Below are positions 56,034 through 64,000 of a stretch of 64,000 nucleotides of DNA, piece after piece (position 1 is the first letter of the stretch; each line of letters starts with the position of its first letter). The notes under the pieces are model-generated. The model did not search any database. It was given only the letters and a program-made list of their open reading frames with translations, and was not told the DNA's origin. The stretch spans positions 1-64,000 of the forward strand of contig DATMMX010000033.1 in NCBI GenBank assembly GCA_035569495.1. The letters run 5' to 3'. The translations under genes were made by a program, and so were the position numbers. The stretch comes from DASRDZ01 sp035569495. Its GTDB lineage: Bacteria; Chloroflexota; Dormibacteria; Aeolococcales; Aeolococcaceae.

Positions 56034-56791
56034 GCGACGAGCCGCGTCCACCTGTTGCTGCCGAGAATGGCATGAACGCCGGACCGGGCTTCCCGGGACG
56101 GCAGCTGCTGCTCGACGGCATGGCTCGCGAGCAGGGCATGAAGCACGTCGAGCAGCTCCGCGAGTATCTGAGTCGCCTGCCCCGGCCCGCGGTGGCGCGC
56201 TGCCCGTACAGCAGCGCCGTCGTGCAGCACTCCGTCGACACCGGCGGCATCGACGGCCCCTGGTGGAACTACCGGGCGCCACTGCGACCCGCGGAGGAGC
56301 TGCCGCCGACCTTCTTCGCCTTCACGGGCGCTCTGCGCCTCGGCGACCCGCTGCCGTCCGTCGACTGGCTGGTCAAGGCTGGTCCCGAGGTTCCCTTCGT
56401 GGTCCCGCGCCTGCTGGGCATCGACCGCATGCGCGCGGTGATCAGCGCGATCAGCGTCGGCGGCTGGGACGGCTGGACGATCACCTACTTCACCGACAGG
56501 CCTCCCGCCGTCGAGCGCTTCAACGACTGGGGCTCGTGCCTCTACTACGTCGACGGTGGCCGCGGCGTGGAGTGGGACAGCATGACCGAGGACGCCGAGG
56601 CGCTCGACTTCGAGCTCAGGCCCTGGATCGACCGCGGCGCGCTGCTGTGGATCGCACCCGGCGACGCCGAGCTGCGCCTGCAGTCGACGTCCGCGGGGTG
56701 TCCGTATGTCGGACTGCAGGGACGCCGCACCTTCGTGCGCGTGCAGGAGGGCACGTCGTGGGAACCGGGCCCGGCGCCGGTCCCTGCCTGA
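56030..56791 (+). CDS. Conserved-looking soluble protein of unknown function, 253 aa, last gene of the three-gene operon
   Basis: GTG 56030 overlaps the stop of the 883-residue gene (GTGA). There is no signal or membrane segment. The protein is rich in aromatic residues with blocks DGPWWNYRAP, LPPTFFAFTGALRLG, GWDGWTITYFTDRP, WIDRGALLWIAPGDAEL and CPYVGLQGRRTF. These look like a compact mixed alpha/beta domain. I do not recognise the family or catalytic residues. Its place behind a large membrane/passenger protein suggests a dedicated cytoplasmic partner, adaptor or immunity protein; this is inference only. Confidence 0.6.
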   Translation: MSDEPRPPVAAENGMNAGPGFPGRQLLLDGMAREQGMKHVEQLREYLSRLPRPAVARCPYSSAVVQHSVDTGGIDGPWWNYRAPLRPAEELPPTFFAFTGALRLGDPLPSVDWLVKAGPEVPFVVPRLLGIDRMRAVISAISVGGWDGWTITYFTDRPPAVERFNDWGSCLYYVDGGRGVEWDSMTEDAEALDFELRPWIDRGALLWIAPGDAELRLQSTSAGCPYVGLQGRRTFVRVQEGTSWEPGPAPVPA

Positions 56792-56797
56792 GCAGCC

Positions 56798-57832
56798 CTA
56801 GAAGAACACCGTGGCCAGGTCGTAGAGCTCGCGCGGCACGCGCCGCTGCTCGGCGACCACGTCGCGAATCGGCGCCACCTCGATGCGCCCGCACTGCACC
56901 ACGGGCATGAGCCCGAAGTCGCCGCGCGCCACCAGCTGCCACGCGCCGTAGCCGACGTGCGTCGCCCAGATGCGGTCATACGCGGACGGCGAGCCGCCGC
57001 GCTGGGTGTGCCCCAAAACCGTTGCGCGGGTTTCGAAACCGGTGCGCTCCTCGATGATCGACGCCAGCCGCTCCCCCACACCGCGGCGCGACAGTTGCAC
57101 GTGTCCGAAAGCGTCGCGCTGCGCGGCGGGATCGTCGGTCCCGCCCGAGCCGTCGATCTCCACGCCCTCGCTGACCACGATGATCGAGAAGCCGCTGCCC
57201 GCGCTGCGCCGGCGGTGGGTGTGCTCGACCACCTCGTCCATCGACACCGCGAACTCGGGGATGACGATCATGTCGGCGCCGCCGGCGAGGCCGCCCATCA
57301 CCGCCACCCAGCCGGTATCGCGCCCCATCACCTCGCACACCATGACGCGGTGGTGCGAGGTCGCCGTGGTGTGCAGCCGGTCGACCGCCTCGGCGACGAT
57401 CGACACCGCGGTGTCGAAGCCGATGCAGTACTCGGTGACCGACAGGTCGTTGTCCATGGTCTTGGGCACGCCGACCACCGGCGCGCCGTGCTCGGCGAGC
57501 CATGCCGCCACCGACAGGGTGTCGTCGCCGCCGATGGCGACCAGGGCGTCCAGCGAGGCGCGCCGCAGGTTCTCCTGGACGCGGTCCAACCCGCCCTCCA
57601 TCTTCATCGGGTTGGTGCGCGAGCTGCCCAGCATGGTGCCGCCGATGGGCAGGATGCCGCCCAGGTCGCGGCGGGTCAGCTCGGTCCAGTCGCCGTCCCC
57701 GACCAGGCCGGCCCAGCCGTTGTGGATGCCGACGATGGTGTGTCCCGCGGCCACCGCGGGGCGGCCTACGGCGCGGATCGCCGCGTTGAGGCCGGGGGCG
57801 TCACCTCCGCCGGTGAGGATGCCGATGCGCAT
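56798..57832 (-). CDS. 6-phosphofructokinase, PPi-type/mixed-substrate group, 344 aa
   Basis: It phosphorylates fructose 6-phosphate in glycolysis. The start is LTGGGDAPGLNAAIR (near 6). The phosphoryl-donor loop reads IGGDDTLS (near 100), and the catalytic block reads PKTMDNDL (near 123). ATP-dependent enzymes have Gly in both positions (GGDG and PGTIDND); Asp and Lys are the signature of pyrophosphate-dependent enzymes. MGRDTGWVA and the late GHTQRGGSPSAYDR complete the family set. ATG 57832 is the family-typical start; the upstream frame is Arg/Pro-rich. Donor use is inferred from residues only. Confidence 0.92.
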   Translation of the reverse strand: MRIGILTGGGDAPGLNAAIRAVGRPAVAAGHTIVGIHNGWAGLVGDGDWTELTRRDLGGILPIGGTMLGSSRTNPMKMEGGLDRVQENLRRASLDALVAIGGDDTLSVAAWLAEHGAPVVGVPKTMDNDLSVTEYCIGFDTAVSIVAEAVDRLHTTATSHHRVMVCEVMGRDTGWVAVMGGLAGGADMIVIPEFAVSMDEVVEHTHRRRSAGSGFSIIVVSEGVEIDGSGGTDDPAAQRDAFGHVQLSRRGVGERLASIIEERTGFETRATVLGHTQRGGSPSAYDRIWATHVGYGAWQLVARGDFGLMPVVQCGRIEVAPIRDVVAEQRRVPRELYDLATVFF

Positions 57833-58021
57833 TGCCGGAGCGCCTCCCTTGGGAGCGTGGACGTCACCAGGGCAGAGTAGCCAGATCGGCCGGGCGCCGT
57901 CCAAGCAGGTCGCGCCGCTGAACGCCGCTGCCCCAAGGGCGTGACGGGCCCGGACCCCGGGCGGCGCGCGCGTAGGGTCAGGCAGGCCTCCCCCACCCCC
58001 AGGACAAAGCCGCATCACTCA

Positions 58022-60721
58022 GTGAGCCTCCCCACCGCCCTCCGCCACCGGCCCTGGTTTCGCGCCGCCGTCGGCGTGGTGCTCGCCGCCACCCTCACCA
58101 CCCTCGTGCTCCACGTCGTCAACGCGTACGGCGACGACCACCGCGACGCCGCCCGCTACATCCTCGAGGTGGAGGACGCGGCGTCGAACGAGACGCTCAC
58201 CGTCTCGATGCTCGTCGACGGGTCGATCGCCCAGGACGGCGCCGCCACCGGGATCGCCGATGGGAGCGCCCAGGCCGAGACCATGCTCGCCTCGCTCGGC
58301 GACGTCAACGCACAGGGAGCCGCCACGGTGCGGTCCACCTGGACCGCCATGGACGCCGCGGCGCGAGCCACCGTCGCCGCCCAGGGCCTGGGCGACCGCA
58401 GCACCGCCGAGAGCCGCCTGGCCGAGCTCCGCAGGCTGGGCGCCACGCTGGCCGGCCAGGTCGACAGCATCCAGCAGGCCGAGCTGACCACCGCCGAGCA
58501 GATCGACATCGGCGCCGAGGTGGCCACCGGCGTGACCCTGCTTGGCGTGCTGATCGCGGTGGTCGCCACCACCGGACGCCTCGGCCGCCGCCGCCAGCGG
58601 CTCGCCACGGTCGAGGCGGAGAGCGCGTCGCTGCGGCGCAGCGAGGAGCTCTTCCGGGTGCTCTTCGAGAACAACCCCCAGCCGCTCTTCGCCTTCGACA
58701 CCGACACCCTGCGCATCCTCGGCGCCAACCAGACCGCCCTCGACTTCTACGGCTACCCGCGCGAGCGCATGGCGAGCATGACCCTGCTCGACCTCAATGA
58801 CCCCGCGGTGCGCGACGAGATGGTCGAGGCCATGCCGGGCGTCAGCCGCGAGCCGTCACACGGCCGCCGCCTGCGCCACGCGCTCAGCGACGGGCGCCTC
58901 GTCGAGGTCGAGGTGCACTCCCGGCCCATCGACATCGAGGGCCACCCCGCCAAGCTCACCCTGGTGGTCGACGTCAGCGATCGCAGCGCGCTGGAGCGCG
59001 AGCTGGAGCACCAGGCCTTCCACGACTCGCTGACCGGGCTGGCCAACCGCCCCCTCTTCCTGGACCGCCTCGGCCACGTCCTCGCCGGCCGCGACTCCGG
59101 CAGCGCGGTGCTGCTGGCCGACCTGGACGGCTTCAAGACGGTCAACGACAGCCTCGGCCACACCGCCGGCGACGAGCTGCTGCGCATCGTCGGCGAACGG
59201 CTGCTGGAGACGGTCCGCCCCGGCGACACCGTCGCCCGGCTGGGTGGCGACGAGTTCGCCGTGATCCTCGAGGGCACCGACGGCGCGGCGGCGGTCGACG
59301 CCGTCTGTATCCGCATCCTCCGCGCCCTGGCCACACCGCTGGAGCTGGAGGGACGGACGGTGCAGGTGGGCGCCAGCATCGGTGTGGCCGCCACCGCCGG
59401 TGCCCAGCGCAACGCCGAGACCGTGCTCGCCGAGGCCGACATCGCGATGTACGTCGCCAAGGCGGGCGGCAAGGGCGGCTTCATGCGCTTCAGCTCGGCG
59501 ATGCAGGCCGACGTCGTCGACCGTCTCGCCCTGGAGCAGGACCTCCGCTCCGCCGTGGCGCGGGGCGAGCTGCGCGTGGTGTACCAGCCCAAGGTGGAGT
59601 CGGCCACCGGCCGGGCCACCGCGGCCGAGGCGCTGGTGCGCTGGGACCACCCCACCCGCGGCCCGGTGCCGCCCGACCGCTTTATCCCGCTCGCCGAGGA
59701 GATCGGCGTGATCGCCGAGATCGACGGCTGGGTGCTGAACGTCGCCTGCGACCAGGTCGCCGCATGGCTGGCCGCGGGGTTGCGGGTCGACCACGTCGCC
59801 GTCAACGTCTCCGGCCGCGAGCTGGCCGGCGGCGGGCTGGTCGAGCGCATCGCCGCCGCCCTGGAGCGCTCCGGCATCGACGGCGCCCGCCTCGAGGTCG
59901 AGCTCACCGAGAGCCACGCCGTGGCCCACGCCGAGGACGCCCTCGCCGAGCTGGGCCGCATCCGCGCCCTCGGCGTCACCGTGGCCATCGACGACTTCGG
60001 CACCGGCTACTCGATGCTCAGCCGCCTCCAGGACTTCCCCGCCGACCGGCTGAAGATCGACAAGTCGTTCATCGACGAGATCGACGTGCGCACCGGCGCG
60101 CCGCTGATCACCGCCATGATCGGCATGGGCCACGAGCTCGGCCTGGAGGTGATCGCCGAGGGCGTCGAGACCGCCGACCAGCTCAGCTTCCTGCGCGCCA
60201 GCGGCATCGACCACGTCCAGGGCTTCCTGCTCTCCCGGCCGGTCGACGCGGCGAGCATGGAGGCGATGCTCGGCAACGTGGTCAAGACCTCCGCGTGGAC
60301 GCCCGACCAGGCCGTCCAGGCGGCGATGCAGGTGGCCGCCGACGCCGCCGTGAGCCAGCCGGAGCACGAGCGCCTGGTGCACATCCTGCTCGCCGAGCTG
60401 GAACGGCTGACCGGCCTGGAGACGACCTACCTCACCCGCGGCGACGGCGACGCGGGTGGCCAGGTGGTGCTCGCCGCGCGCAACAGCGGCGCGCTGCAGA
60501 TCCCCGCCGGCCTCGCCGCCCCGGACGAGGGCACGCGGGGGGAGCTCGGCATCGAGACCTTCGCCACCGTACCGGTGCGCGACCCGGCGGGCCGGACGGT
60601 GGGGGCGCTCTGCGGCGCCAGCCGGCAGCAGCGCGATCTCTCCGACGCCGTGATCGCGGTCATGGAGCTGTTCGCCCGGCTGATGGCCGGCACCGCCGCG
60701 CCACAGCCACTGGCCGCCTAG
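58022..60721 (+). CDS. Membrane PAS-GGDEF-EAL-GAF cyclic-di-GMP signalling protein, 899 aa
   Basis: Two transmembrane helices (about 14-36 and 165-185) flank a helical extracytoplasmic sensor. A PAS domain (about 210-320) is followed by GGDEF with intact RLGGDEF (near 410) and EAL with AEALVRWDHP (near 536). EAL catalytic blocks ELTES, DDFGTGYS and AEGVET are all kept, so both activities are plausible. A GAF-like domain (about 775-890) forms an unusual C-terminal extension. GTG 58022 is preferred because the longer frame (57941) is Arg/Pro-rich. It ends 6 nt from the convergent LCP gene. Confidence 0.9.
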   Translation: MSLPTALRHRPWFRAAVGVVLAATLTTLVLHVVNAYGDDHRDAARYILEVEDAASNETLTVSMLVDGSIAQDGAATGIADGSAQAETMLASLGDVNAQGAATVRSTWTAMDAAARATVAAQGLGDRSTAESRLAELRRLGATLAGQVDSIQQAELTTAEQIDIGAEVATGVTLLGVLIAVVATTGRLGRRRQRLATVEAESASLRRSEELFRVLFENNPQPLFAFDTDTLRILGANQTALDFYGYPRERMASMTLLDLNDPAVRDEMVEAMPGVSREPSHGRRLRHALSDGRLVEVEVHSRPIDIEGHPAKLTLVVDVSDRSALERELEHQAFHDSLTGLANRPLFLDRLGHVLAGRDSGSAVLLADLDGFKTVNDSLGHTAGDELLRIVGERLLETVRPGDTVARLGGDEFAVILEGTDGAAAVDAVCIRILRALATPLELEGRTVQVGASIGVAATAGAQRNAETVLAEADIAMYVAKAGGKGGFMRFSSAMQADVVDRLALEQDLRSAVARGELRVVYQPKVESATGRATAAEALVRWDHPTRGPVPPDRFIPLAEEIGVIAEIDGWVLNVACDQVAAWLAAGLRVDHVAVNVSGRELAGGGLVERIAAALERSGIDGARLEVELTESHAVAHAEDALAELGRIRALGVTVAIDDFGTGYSMLSRLQDFPADRLKIDKSFIDEIDVRTGAPLITAMIGMGHELGLEVIAEGVETADQLSFLRASGIDHVQGFLLSRPVDAASMEAMLGNVVKTSAWTPDQAVQAAMQVAADAAVSQPEHERLVHILLAELERLTGLETTYLTRGDGDAGGQVVLAARNSGALQIPAGLAAPDEGTRGELGIETFATVPVRDPAGRTVGALCGASRQQRDLSDAVIAVMELFARLMAGTAAPQPLAA

Positions 60722-60727
60722 CCTCGC

Positions 60728-62374
60728 CTACGGCTTGTGGCAGGCGGGGGGCAGGCACACGATCGGCGTCGGTGACGGCGGCGGCGCGGTCGGCGGCGGC
60801 GGCGGCGCGGGGGTGCGTCGCGGTGCCTGGGTGGGCGCCTGGGTCTGCGTGCCGGTGGCGGGTTGCTGCGCCGACGCGGGGGCGACGGCCGAGGGCGCCG
60901 AGTTGTCGGCGGGGTTGCTCGGGTAGCTCTTGCCGTTGCCGCTCCAGGCGCGCTCCGAGTCCTGGCCAAGGATGACCGTAACTCCGGTGCTGGTGGTGTC
61001 GGCGGCGGTGCTGGCGGTGCCCGTCGCCGGGGTCTGCACGCTGACCCCGAAGTAGTTGGCCAGCCACTGCGCGGTGCGCGAGTCCTTTCCCCCGCTGCCG
61101 TCGATCACCTGGGTGAGCGCGGTGCGCTTGGTGGGGCCGCCGTCGGTCGCGGTGAAGCCGATCGGCGTCATCAGCGCCGACCAGCGTGTCGCCGCGCCCG
61201 CGCCCGCGCCGGTGCCGTCGAGGAAGGTGACCGGCGCGTGCTCGGCGACCACCGCCGGGTCGGGGAAGACGTCGCTGAGGTAGTGCTGCAGCGACGCGTA
61301 GGTCTTGTCGTGCGCGTATTCGTAGGCGGCGCCGCAGTTCTGCGGGTAGCCGCACTCGTAGAGGAAGTTGGTGTCGTCGATGCTGACGTGGACGATGCGA
61401 CTGCTGTCGACGCCCTTGACCATGTCGTACAGCGCGTTGGCGTCGGCGATGCCCAGGTCGGTGATCACGTTGTCGCCCAATGCGCTGAGCAGGTCGGGCA
61501 GCTTGCCGATGCCGCCGACGCTGAGCACCTTCGCCTTGAGCGCGTTGAGGATGAGCTGCTGGCGGCGGTTGCGCGCGAAGTTGCTGGCCTCGCTGGGGTT
61601 GTCGTAGGCGTGGCGGCTGCGCGCGAAGATCAGCGCCCGGGCGCCGTCCATGTGCTGCATGCCCTTGGTGAAGTGCACGGTCATGTAGGCGCAGTCGCCC
61701 TTGTCGCACTCGCCGTGCGGGTACTGGTCGTCGGTGAAGCTGTCGGGCACGTTGACGTCGACGCCGCCGACCGAGTCCACCGCCGCCTGGAAGGCCTGGA
61801 AGTCGAGGCCGACGAAGTGGTCGATGGGGATGCCGAGCACGTTGCTCAGGGTCTGGTCGGCCAGCTTGCCGCCGCCGTGGTCGTCGCCCTTGAAGCGCGG
61901 CGCGTTGACCGGACCGCCGCTCTGCCCGTCGGAGTACGCCTCGTTGATCCGGCCGTAGTACGGCTTGCCGCCGGCGGCGTCGATGGGCACCATCCAGTCG
62001 CGCGGGACGCTGATCTCGGCGACCTGGGCGGTCTGCCCCGGCCGGGGCTGGATCGACACCACCATGATCGAGTCGGTGAGGTAGGCGCCGTCGTGGCCAG
62101 TGCCGCCGTAGCCGTAGAGGGCGATGTTGATGCGCTTGGTGCTGCTGGCCAGCGTCGAATCGCACTTGACCTTGATGATGCAGCCGAGCACGGCGCCGGG
62201 GTTGCTGCCCGTGAGCTTGCTCAGGCCGCCGACCACGCGCACGCCGTAGACGGTCAGGGGCGTGAGGATGAGCAGGGCGATCAGGGCCGCGAGACGGCGG
62301 CCGGACAGCCACTTCGGCAGGGTGCGGTATCGCGATCGCCGGCGGCGGCGTGCGTTTGCCTGGGGATATGCCAT
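60728..62374 (-). CDS. LytR-CpsA-Psr (LCP) family cell-wall glycopolymer transferase, 548 aa
   Basis: A basic cytoplasmic start (MAYPQANARRRRR) and one transmembrane helix (about 28-50) precede the LCP domain. Its lipid-phosphate-binding residues are visible in DSIMVVSIQP, ISVPRDWMV (near 130), GRINEAYSDG and the late FARSRHAYD and NRRQQLIL. These enzymes attach teichoic-acid-like or capsular polymers to peptidoglycan. A LytR_C-like domain (about 400-475, VTVILGQDSERAW) and a Pro/Thr-rich tail ending in a Cys pair follow. ATG 62374 gives the normal topology. It indicates a monoderm-type wall. Confidence 0.92.
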   Translation of the reverse strand: MAYPQANARRRRRSRYRTLPKWLSGRRLAALIALLILTPLTVYGVRVVGGLSKLTGSNPGAVLGCIIKVKCDSTLASSTKRINIALYGYGGTGHDGAYLTDSIMVVSIQPRPGQTAQVAEISVPRDWMVPIDAAGGKPYYGRINEAYSDGQSGGPVNAPRFKGDDHGGGKLADQTLSNVLGIPIDHFVGLDFQAFQAAVDSVGGVDVNVPDSFTDDQYPHGECDKGDCAYMTVHFTKGMQHMDGARALIFARSRHAYDNPSEASNFARNRRQQLILNALKAKVLSVGGIGKLPDLLSALGDNVITDLGIADANALYDMVKGVDSSRIVHVSIDDTNFLYECGYPQNCGAAYEYAHDKTYASLQHYLSDVFPDPAVVAEHAPVTFLDGTGAGAGAATRWSALMTPIGFTATDGGPTKRTALTQVIDGSGGKDSRTAQWLANYFGVSVQTPATGTASTAADTTSTGVTVILGQDSERAWSGNGKSYPSNPADNSAPSAVAPASAQQPATGTQTQAPTQAPRRTPAPPPPPTAPPPSPTPIVCLPPACHKP

Positions 62375-62532
62375 AAAAAATGGGCCCACCGCGCCAAATG
62401 GGGGGGGAGGGTCGGGCACCTGGGGCGCCCGTCCGCGATGGCTGGGGCGTGAGCTGGGACGTGGGCGGCGGCTTCGGGGTAGGGTACCCCACCGGTCCCG
62501 ATCGCGACGACGGGCGAGCGCGCCGAGCGGCG

Positions 62533-62574
62533 CTAGGGCTTCAGCAGCTCCCTCGCCAGCACGACACGCTGGAT
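62533..62574 (-). pseudogene. Relic of an acyl-CoA dehydrogenase 3' end
   Basis: The minus strand encodes IQRVVLARELLKP-stop, the exact C-terminal signature of the intact acyl-CoA dehydrogenase 80 bp away (IQRVVLARELLRS). In the first 33 nt, 31 bases are identical. The flanking CTGAAGCCC is also shared, so the copy includes downstream sequence. No coding sequence precedes it, so it is a decayed tail of a duplicated gene or a small segmental duplication. Confidence 0.75.
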
Positions 62575-62612
62575 CGGCCATTGGTCCCATCGCGCCCCCG
62601 GCGCACGGGGCT

Positions 62613-63773
62613 TCAGCTGCGCAGCAGCTCCCTCGCCAGGACGACGCGCTGGATCTGATTCGTCCCCTCGTAGATCTGCGTGATCTTCGCGTCGCGCATC
62701 ATCCGCTCCACGGGGTACTCGCGCACATACCCATACCCCCCGAGGATCTGCACCGCGTCCGTGGTCACCTTCATCGCCGCATCGCCCGCCACCAGCTTGG
62801 CCAGCGCGCAATAACGGCTGATGTCGTCCCCCTTGGCGTCGATCACCTGGCTGGCCAGGTACACCAGTGCGCGCGCCGCCTGGGTCTGCGCCTCCATGTC
62901 GGCGAGCATGAACTGAATGCCCTGAAATTCCGCGATCGCCTTGCCGAACTGCTGCCGCTCCTTGGCGTACCCGACCGCATAGTCCAGTGCGCCCTGGGCG
63001 ATGCCCAGCGCCTGCGCGGCGACGCCGGGACGGCTGCGGTCGAGCACGCGCAGCGCCAGCTTGAAGCCGTCCCCCTCCTCGCCGAGCCGGTTGGCGGCAG
63101 GAACCACCACGTTGTCGAAGTGCAGCTCGGCGGTGTTGCTGCCGCGGATGCCGAGCTTGCCGTGGATGGTGCTGGCCCGGAACCCCTCGAGGTTCTGCGC
63201 ATCCTCGAGGACGAAGGCGCTGATGCCGCGCGAGCCGGCCTGCGGGTCGGTCTTGGCGAACACCACCACGGTGTCGGCGACGCCGCCGTTGGTGATCCAC
63301 AGCTTGCTGCCGTTGAGCACGTAGTCCTCGCCACGCCGCGTGGCCTTGGTCTGCATGCCCGCCGGGTCACTCCCCGCCCCTGCCTCGCTGAGCGCGTAGG
63401 CGGCGAGTTTGCGGCCACTGGCCAAGTCGGGGAGGAAGCGCTGCTTCTGCTCCTCGGTGCCGCCGATCATGATCGGGTAGCCGCCCAGCGCCTGGACGGC
63501 GAGGATCAGCGCGCTGGTGGCGCAGACCTTGGCCACCTCCTCGATGGCCACGTTGAGGGTCAGGGCGCTGCCGCTGAGGCCGCCGTACTCGGGCGGGAAG
63601 GGCAGGGCGAACAGGTCCTGGTTGCGGAAGAGGTCGACGACGTCCCGGGGGAACTCCTCCTTCTCGTCGATCTCCGCGGCGCGCGGGGCGATGCGGGCCT
63701 GGGCCAGCTCGCGCACCGAGCGCTGGATCATCAGTTGCTCTTCGTTCAGGCGAACGTCCATGGGCGACGCCAT
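62613..63773 (-). CDS. Acyl-CoA dehydrogenase, 386 aa
   Basis: FAD-dependent alpha,beta-oxidation of acyl-CoA. Family blocks present are YALSEAGAGSDPAGM (near 130), LWITNGGVAD (near 158), RQQFGKAIAEFQGIQF (near 268) and ILGGYGYVREYPVERM (near 344). The catalytic Glu is in QIYEGTNQIQR near 369, the position used by short/branched-chain and butyryl-type enzymes. Length is standard. ATG 63773 or 63761 (MDVRL) could be the start. It follows another acyl-CoA dehydrogenase gene and may work in acyl-CoA degradation with the mutase at 48.9 kb. Confidence 0.93.
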   Translation of the reverse strand: MASPMDVRLNEEQLMIQRSVRELAQARIAPRAAEIDEKEEFPRDVVDLFRNQDLFALPFPPEYGGLSGSALTLNVAIEEVAKVCATSALILAVQALGGYPIMIGGTEEQKQRFLPDLASGRKLAAYALSEAGAGSDPAGMQTKATRRGEDYVLNGSKLWITNGGVADTVVVFAKTDPQAGSRGISAFVLEDAQNLEGFRASTIHGKLGIRGSNTAELHFDNVVVPAANRLGEEGDGFKLALRVLDRSRPGVAAQALGIAQGALDYAVGYAKERQQFGKAIAEFQGIQFMLADMEAQTQAARALVYLASQVIDAKGDDISRYCALAKLVAGDAAMKVTTDAVQILGGYGYVREYPVERMMRDAKITQIYEGTNQIQRVVLARELLRS

Positions 63774-63779
63774 TCTACA

Positions 63780-63816
63780 GGGGGGCGCTGCGCCCCCCTC
63801 GCCGCTGCTCTGCGGC
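63780..63816 (-). promoter_or_regulatory. Two consecutive hairpins between tandem acyl-CoA dehydrogenase genes
   Basis: GGGGGGCG/CGCCCCCC (63780-63787 with 63791-63798) and GCCGC/GCGGC (63801-63805 with 63812-63816) form two adjacent stems, with an A7 tract (minus strand) next to the upstream stop codon. They could stabilise mRNA ends or lower expression of the second gene. Confidence 0.45.
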
Positions 63817-63836
63817 TTCACCCCCCGCTCTTTTTT

Positions 63837-64000
63837 TCAGGTCTTCAGCAGGTGCCGGGCCAGCACGATCCGCTGCACCTGGTTGGTGCCCTCGTAGATC
63901 TGGCAGGCCTTGGCGTCGCGGACGCGGATGGCGGCGGGGTGGTCCTCGGACTGCGAATCGGGGGCGCAGAGCTCGACCGCCTGGTGGGCGACCTGCATGG
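63837..64000 (-). CDS. Acyl-CoA dehydrogenase, C-terminal 54 residues; gene continues past the window edge
   Basis: The minus strand reads AIRVRDAKACQIYEGTNQVQ then RIVLARHLLKT-stop, the C-terminal FAD/substrate segment of acyl-CoA dehydrogenases with the catalytic Glu of YEGTNQ. It is upstream of and parallel to the intact paralogue, so at least two dehydrogenases are tandem here. The 5' part is outside the window. Confidence 0.85.
   Translation of the reverse strand, partial: MQVAHQAVELCAPDSQSEDHPAAIRVRDAKACQIYEGTNQVQRIVLARHLLKT

Overview
The window is a gene-dense, very GC-rich chromosomal segment with no insertion sequence, prophage, CRISPR array or rRNA. Many start codons are GTG, many neighbouring genes overlap by 4 bp (ATGA or GTGA), and proteins carry Ala/Pro/Thr-rich linkers. 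Gene content (PyrR-controlled pyrimidine operon, LytR-CpsA-Psr protein, HtrA with a proline-rich cytoplasmic tail, DUF2905, sortase-like protein, MeaB plus acyl-CoA mutase, PPi-type phosphofructokinase) points to a monoderm-like Terrabacteria lineage. Chloroflexota or Ca. Dormibacterota fits best and Actinomycetota is the alternative; this placement is inference.

Layout. 1-8.2 kb: tail of a secreted beta-propeller, a small secreted protein, a polysaccharide cassette (Wzx-like flippase, O-antigen ligase/polymerase-like protein, methyltransferase, cellulose-synthase-like GT2), an acidic protein and a PlsC acyltransferase. 8.2-14.7 kb: a GAF-GAF-GGDEF-EAL protein, a hydrolase/MerR pair, and a divergent AlkB/AlkZ-like DNA alkylation-repair pair. 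14.9-20.6 kb: secreted metzincin plus lipoprotein, HtrA, and an acyltransferase-3/SGNH protein. 20.6-26.7 kb: a membrane protein, a divergent SRPBCC <- operator -> ArsR-SRPBCC locus, a Tat-exported purple-acid-phosphatase-like enzyme, a MacB-type ABC pair and tRNA-Lys(UUU).

26.7-36.4 kb is the pyrimidine operon on the minus strand, in transcription order pyrB-pyrR-pyrC-carAB-pyrK-pyrD. Every junction overlaps by 4-8 bp. Glutaminase (CarA) and synthase (CarB) are one 1525-residue polypeptide. A near-consensus PyrR-binding hairpin lies just upstream of the pyrB ribosome-binding site, suggesting translational control of the whole operon. 36.5-43.5 kb encodes a 2327-residue envelope-anchored protein with repeated beta-rich units and about five PKD-like domains. 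43.8-48.8 kb holds an M23 peptidase with a structured leader, DUF2905, a DnaJ/CbpA-type co-chaperone, a cupredoxin lipoprotein and a secreted protein built of four four-cysteine repeats.

48.9-51.4 kb is meaB plus a B12-dependent acyl-CoA mutase large subunit whose specificity residues look isobutyryl-type. 51.5-56.8 kb contains a sortase-like protein and a tightly coupled three-gene operon of unknown function: a polytopic protein with a cupredoxin-like tail, an 883-residue polytopic protein ending in PPGYN repeats, and a 253-residue soluble protein. It is the best candidate here for an undescribed system. 56.8-64 kb: PPi-type phosphofructokinase, a PAS-GGDEF-EAL-GAF protein, an LCP protein, and tandem acyl-CoA dehydrogenase genes with the relic of a further copy.
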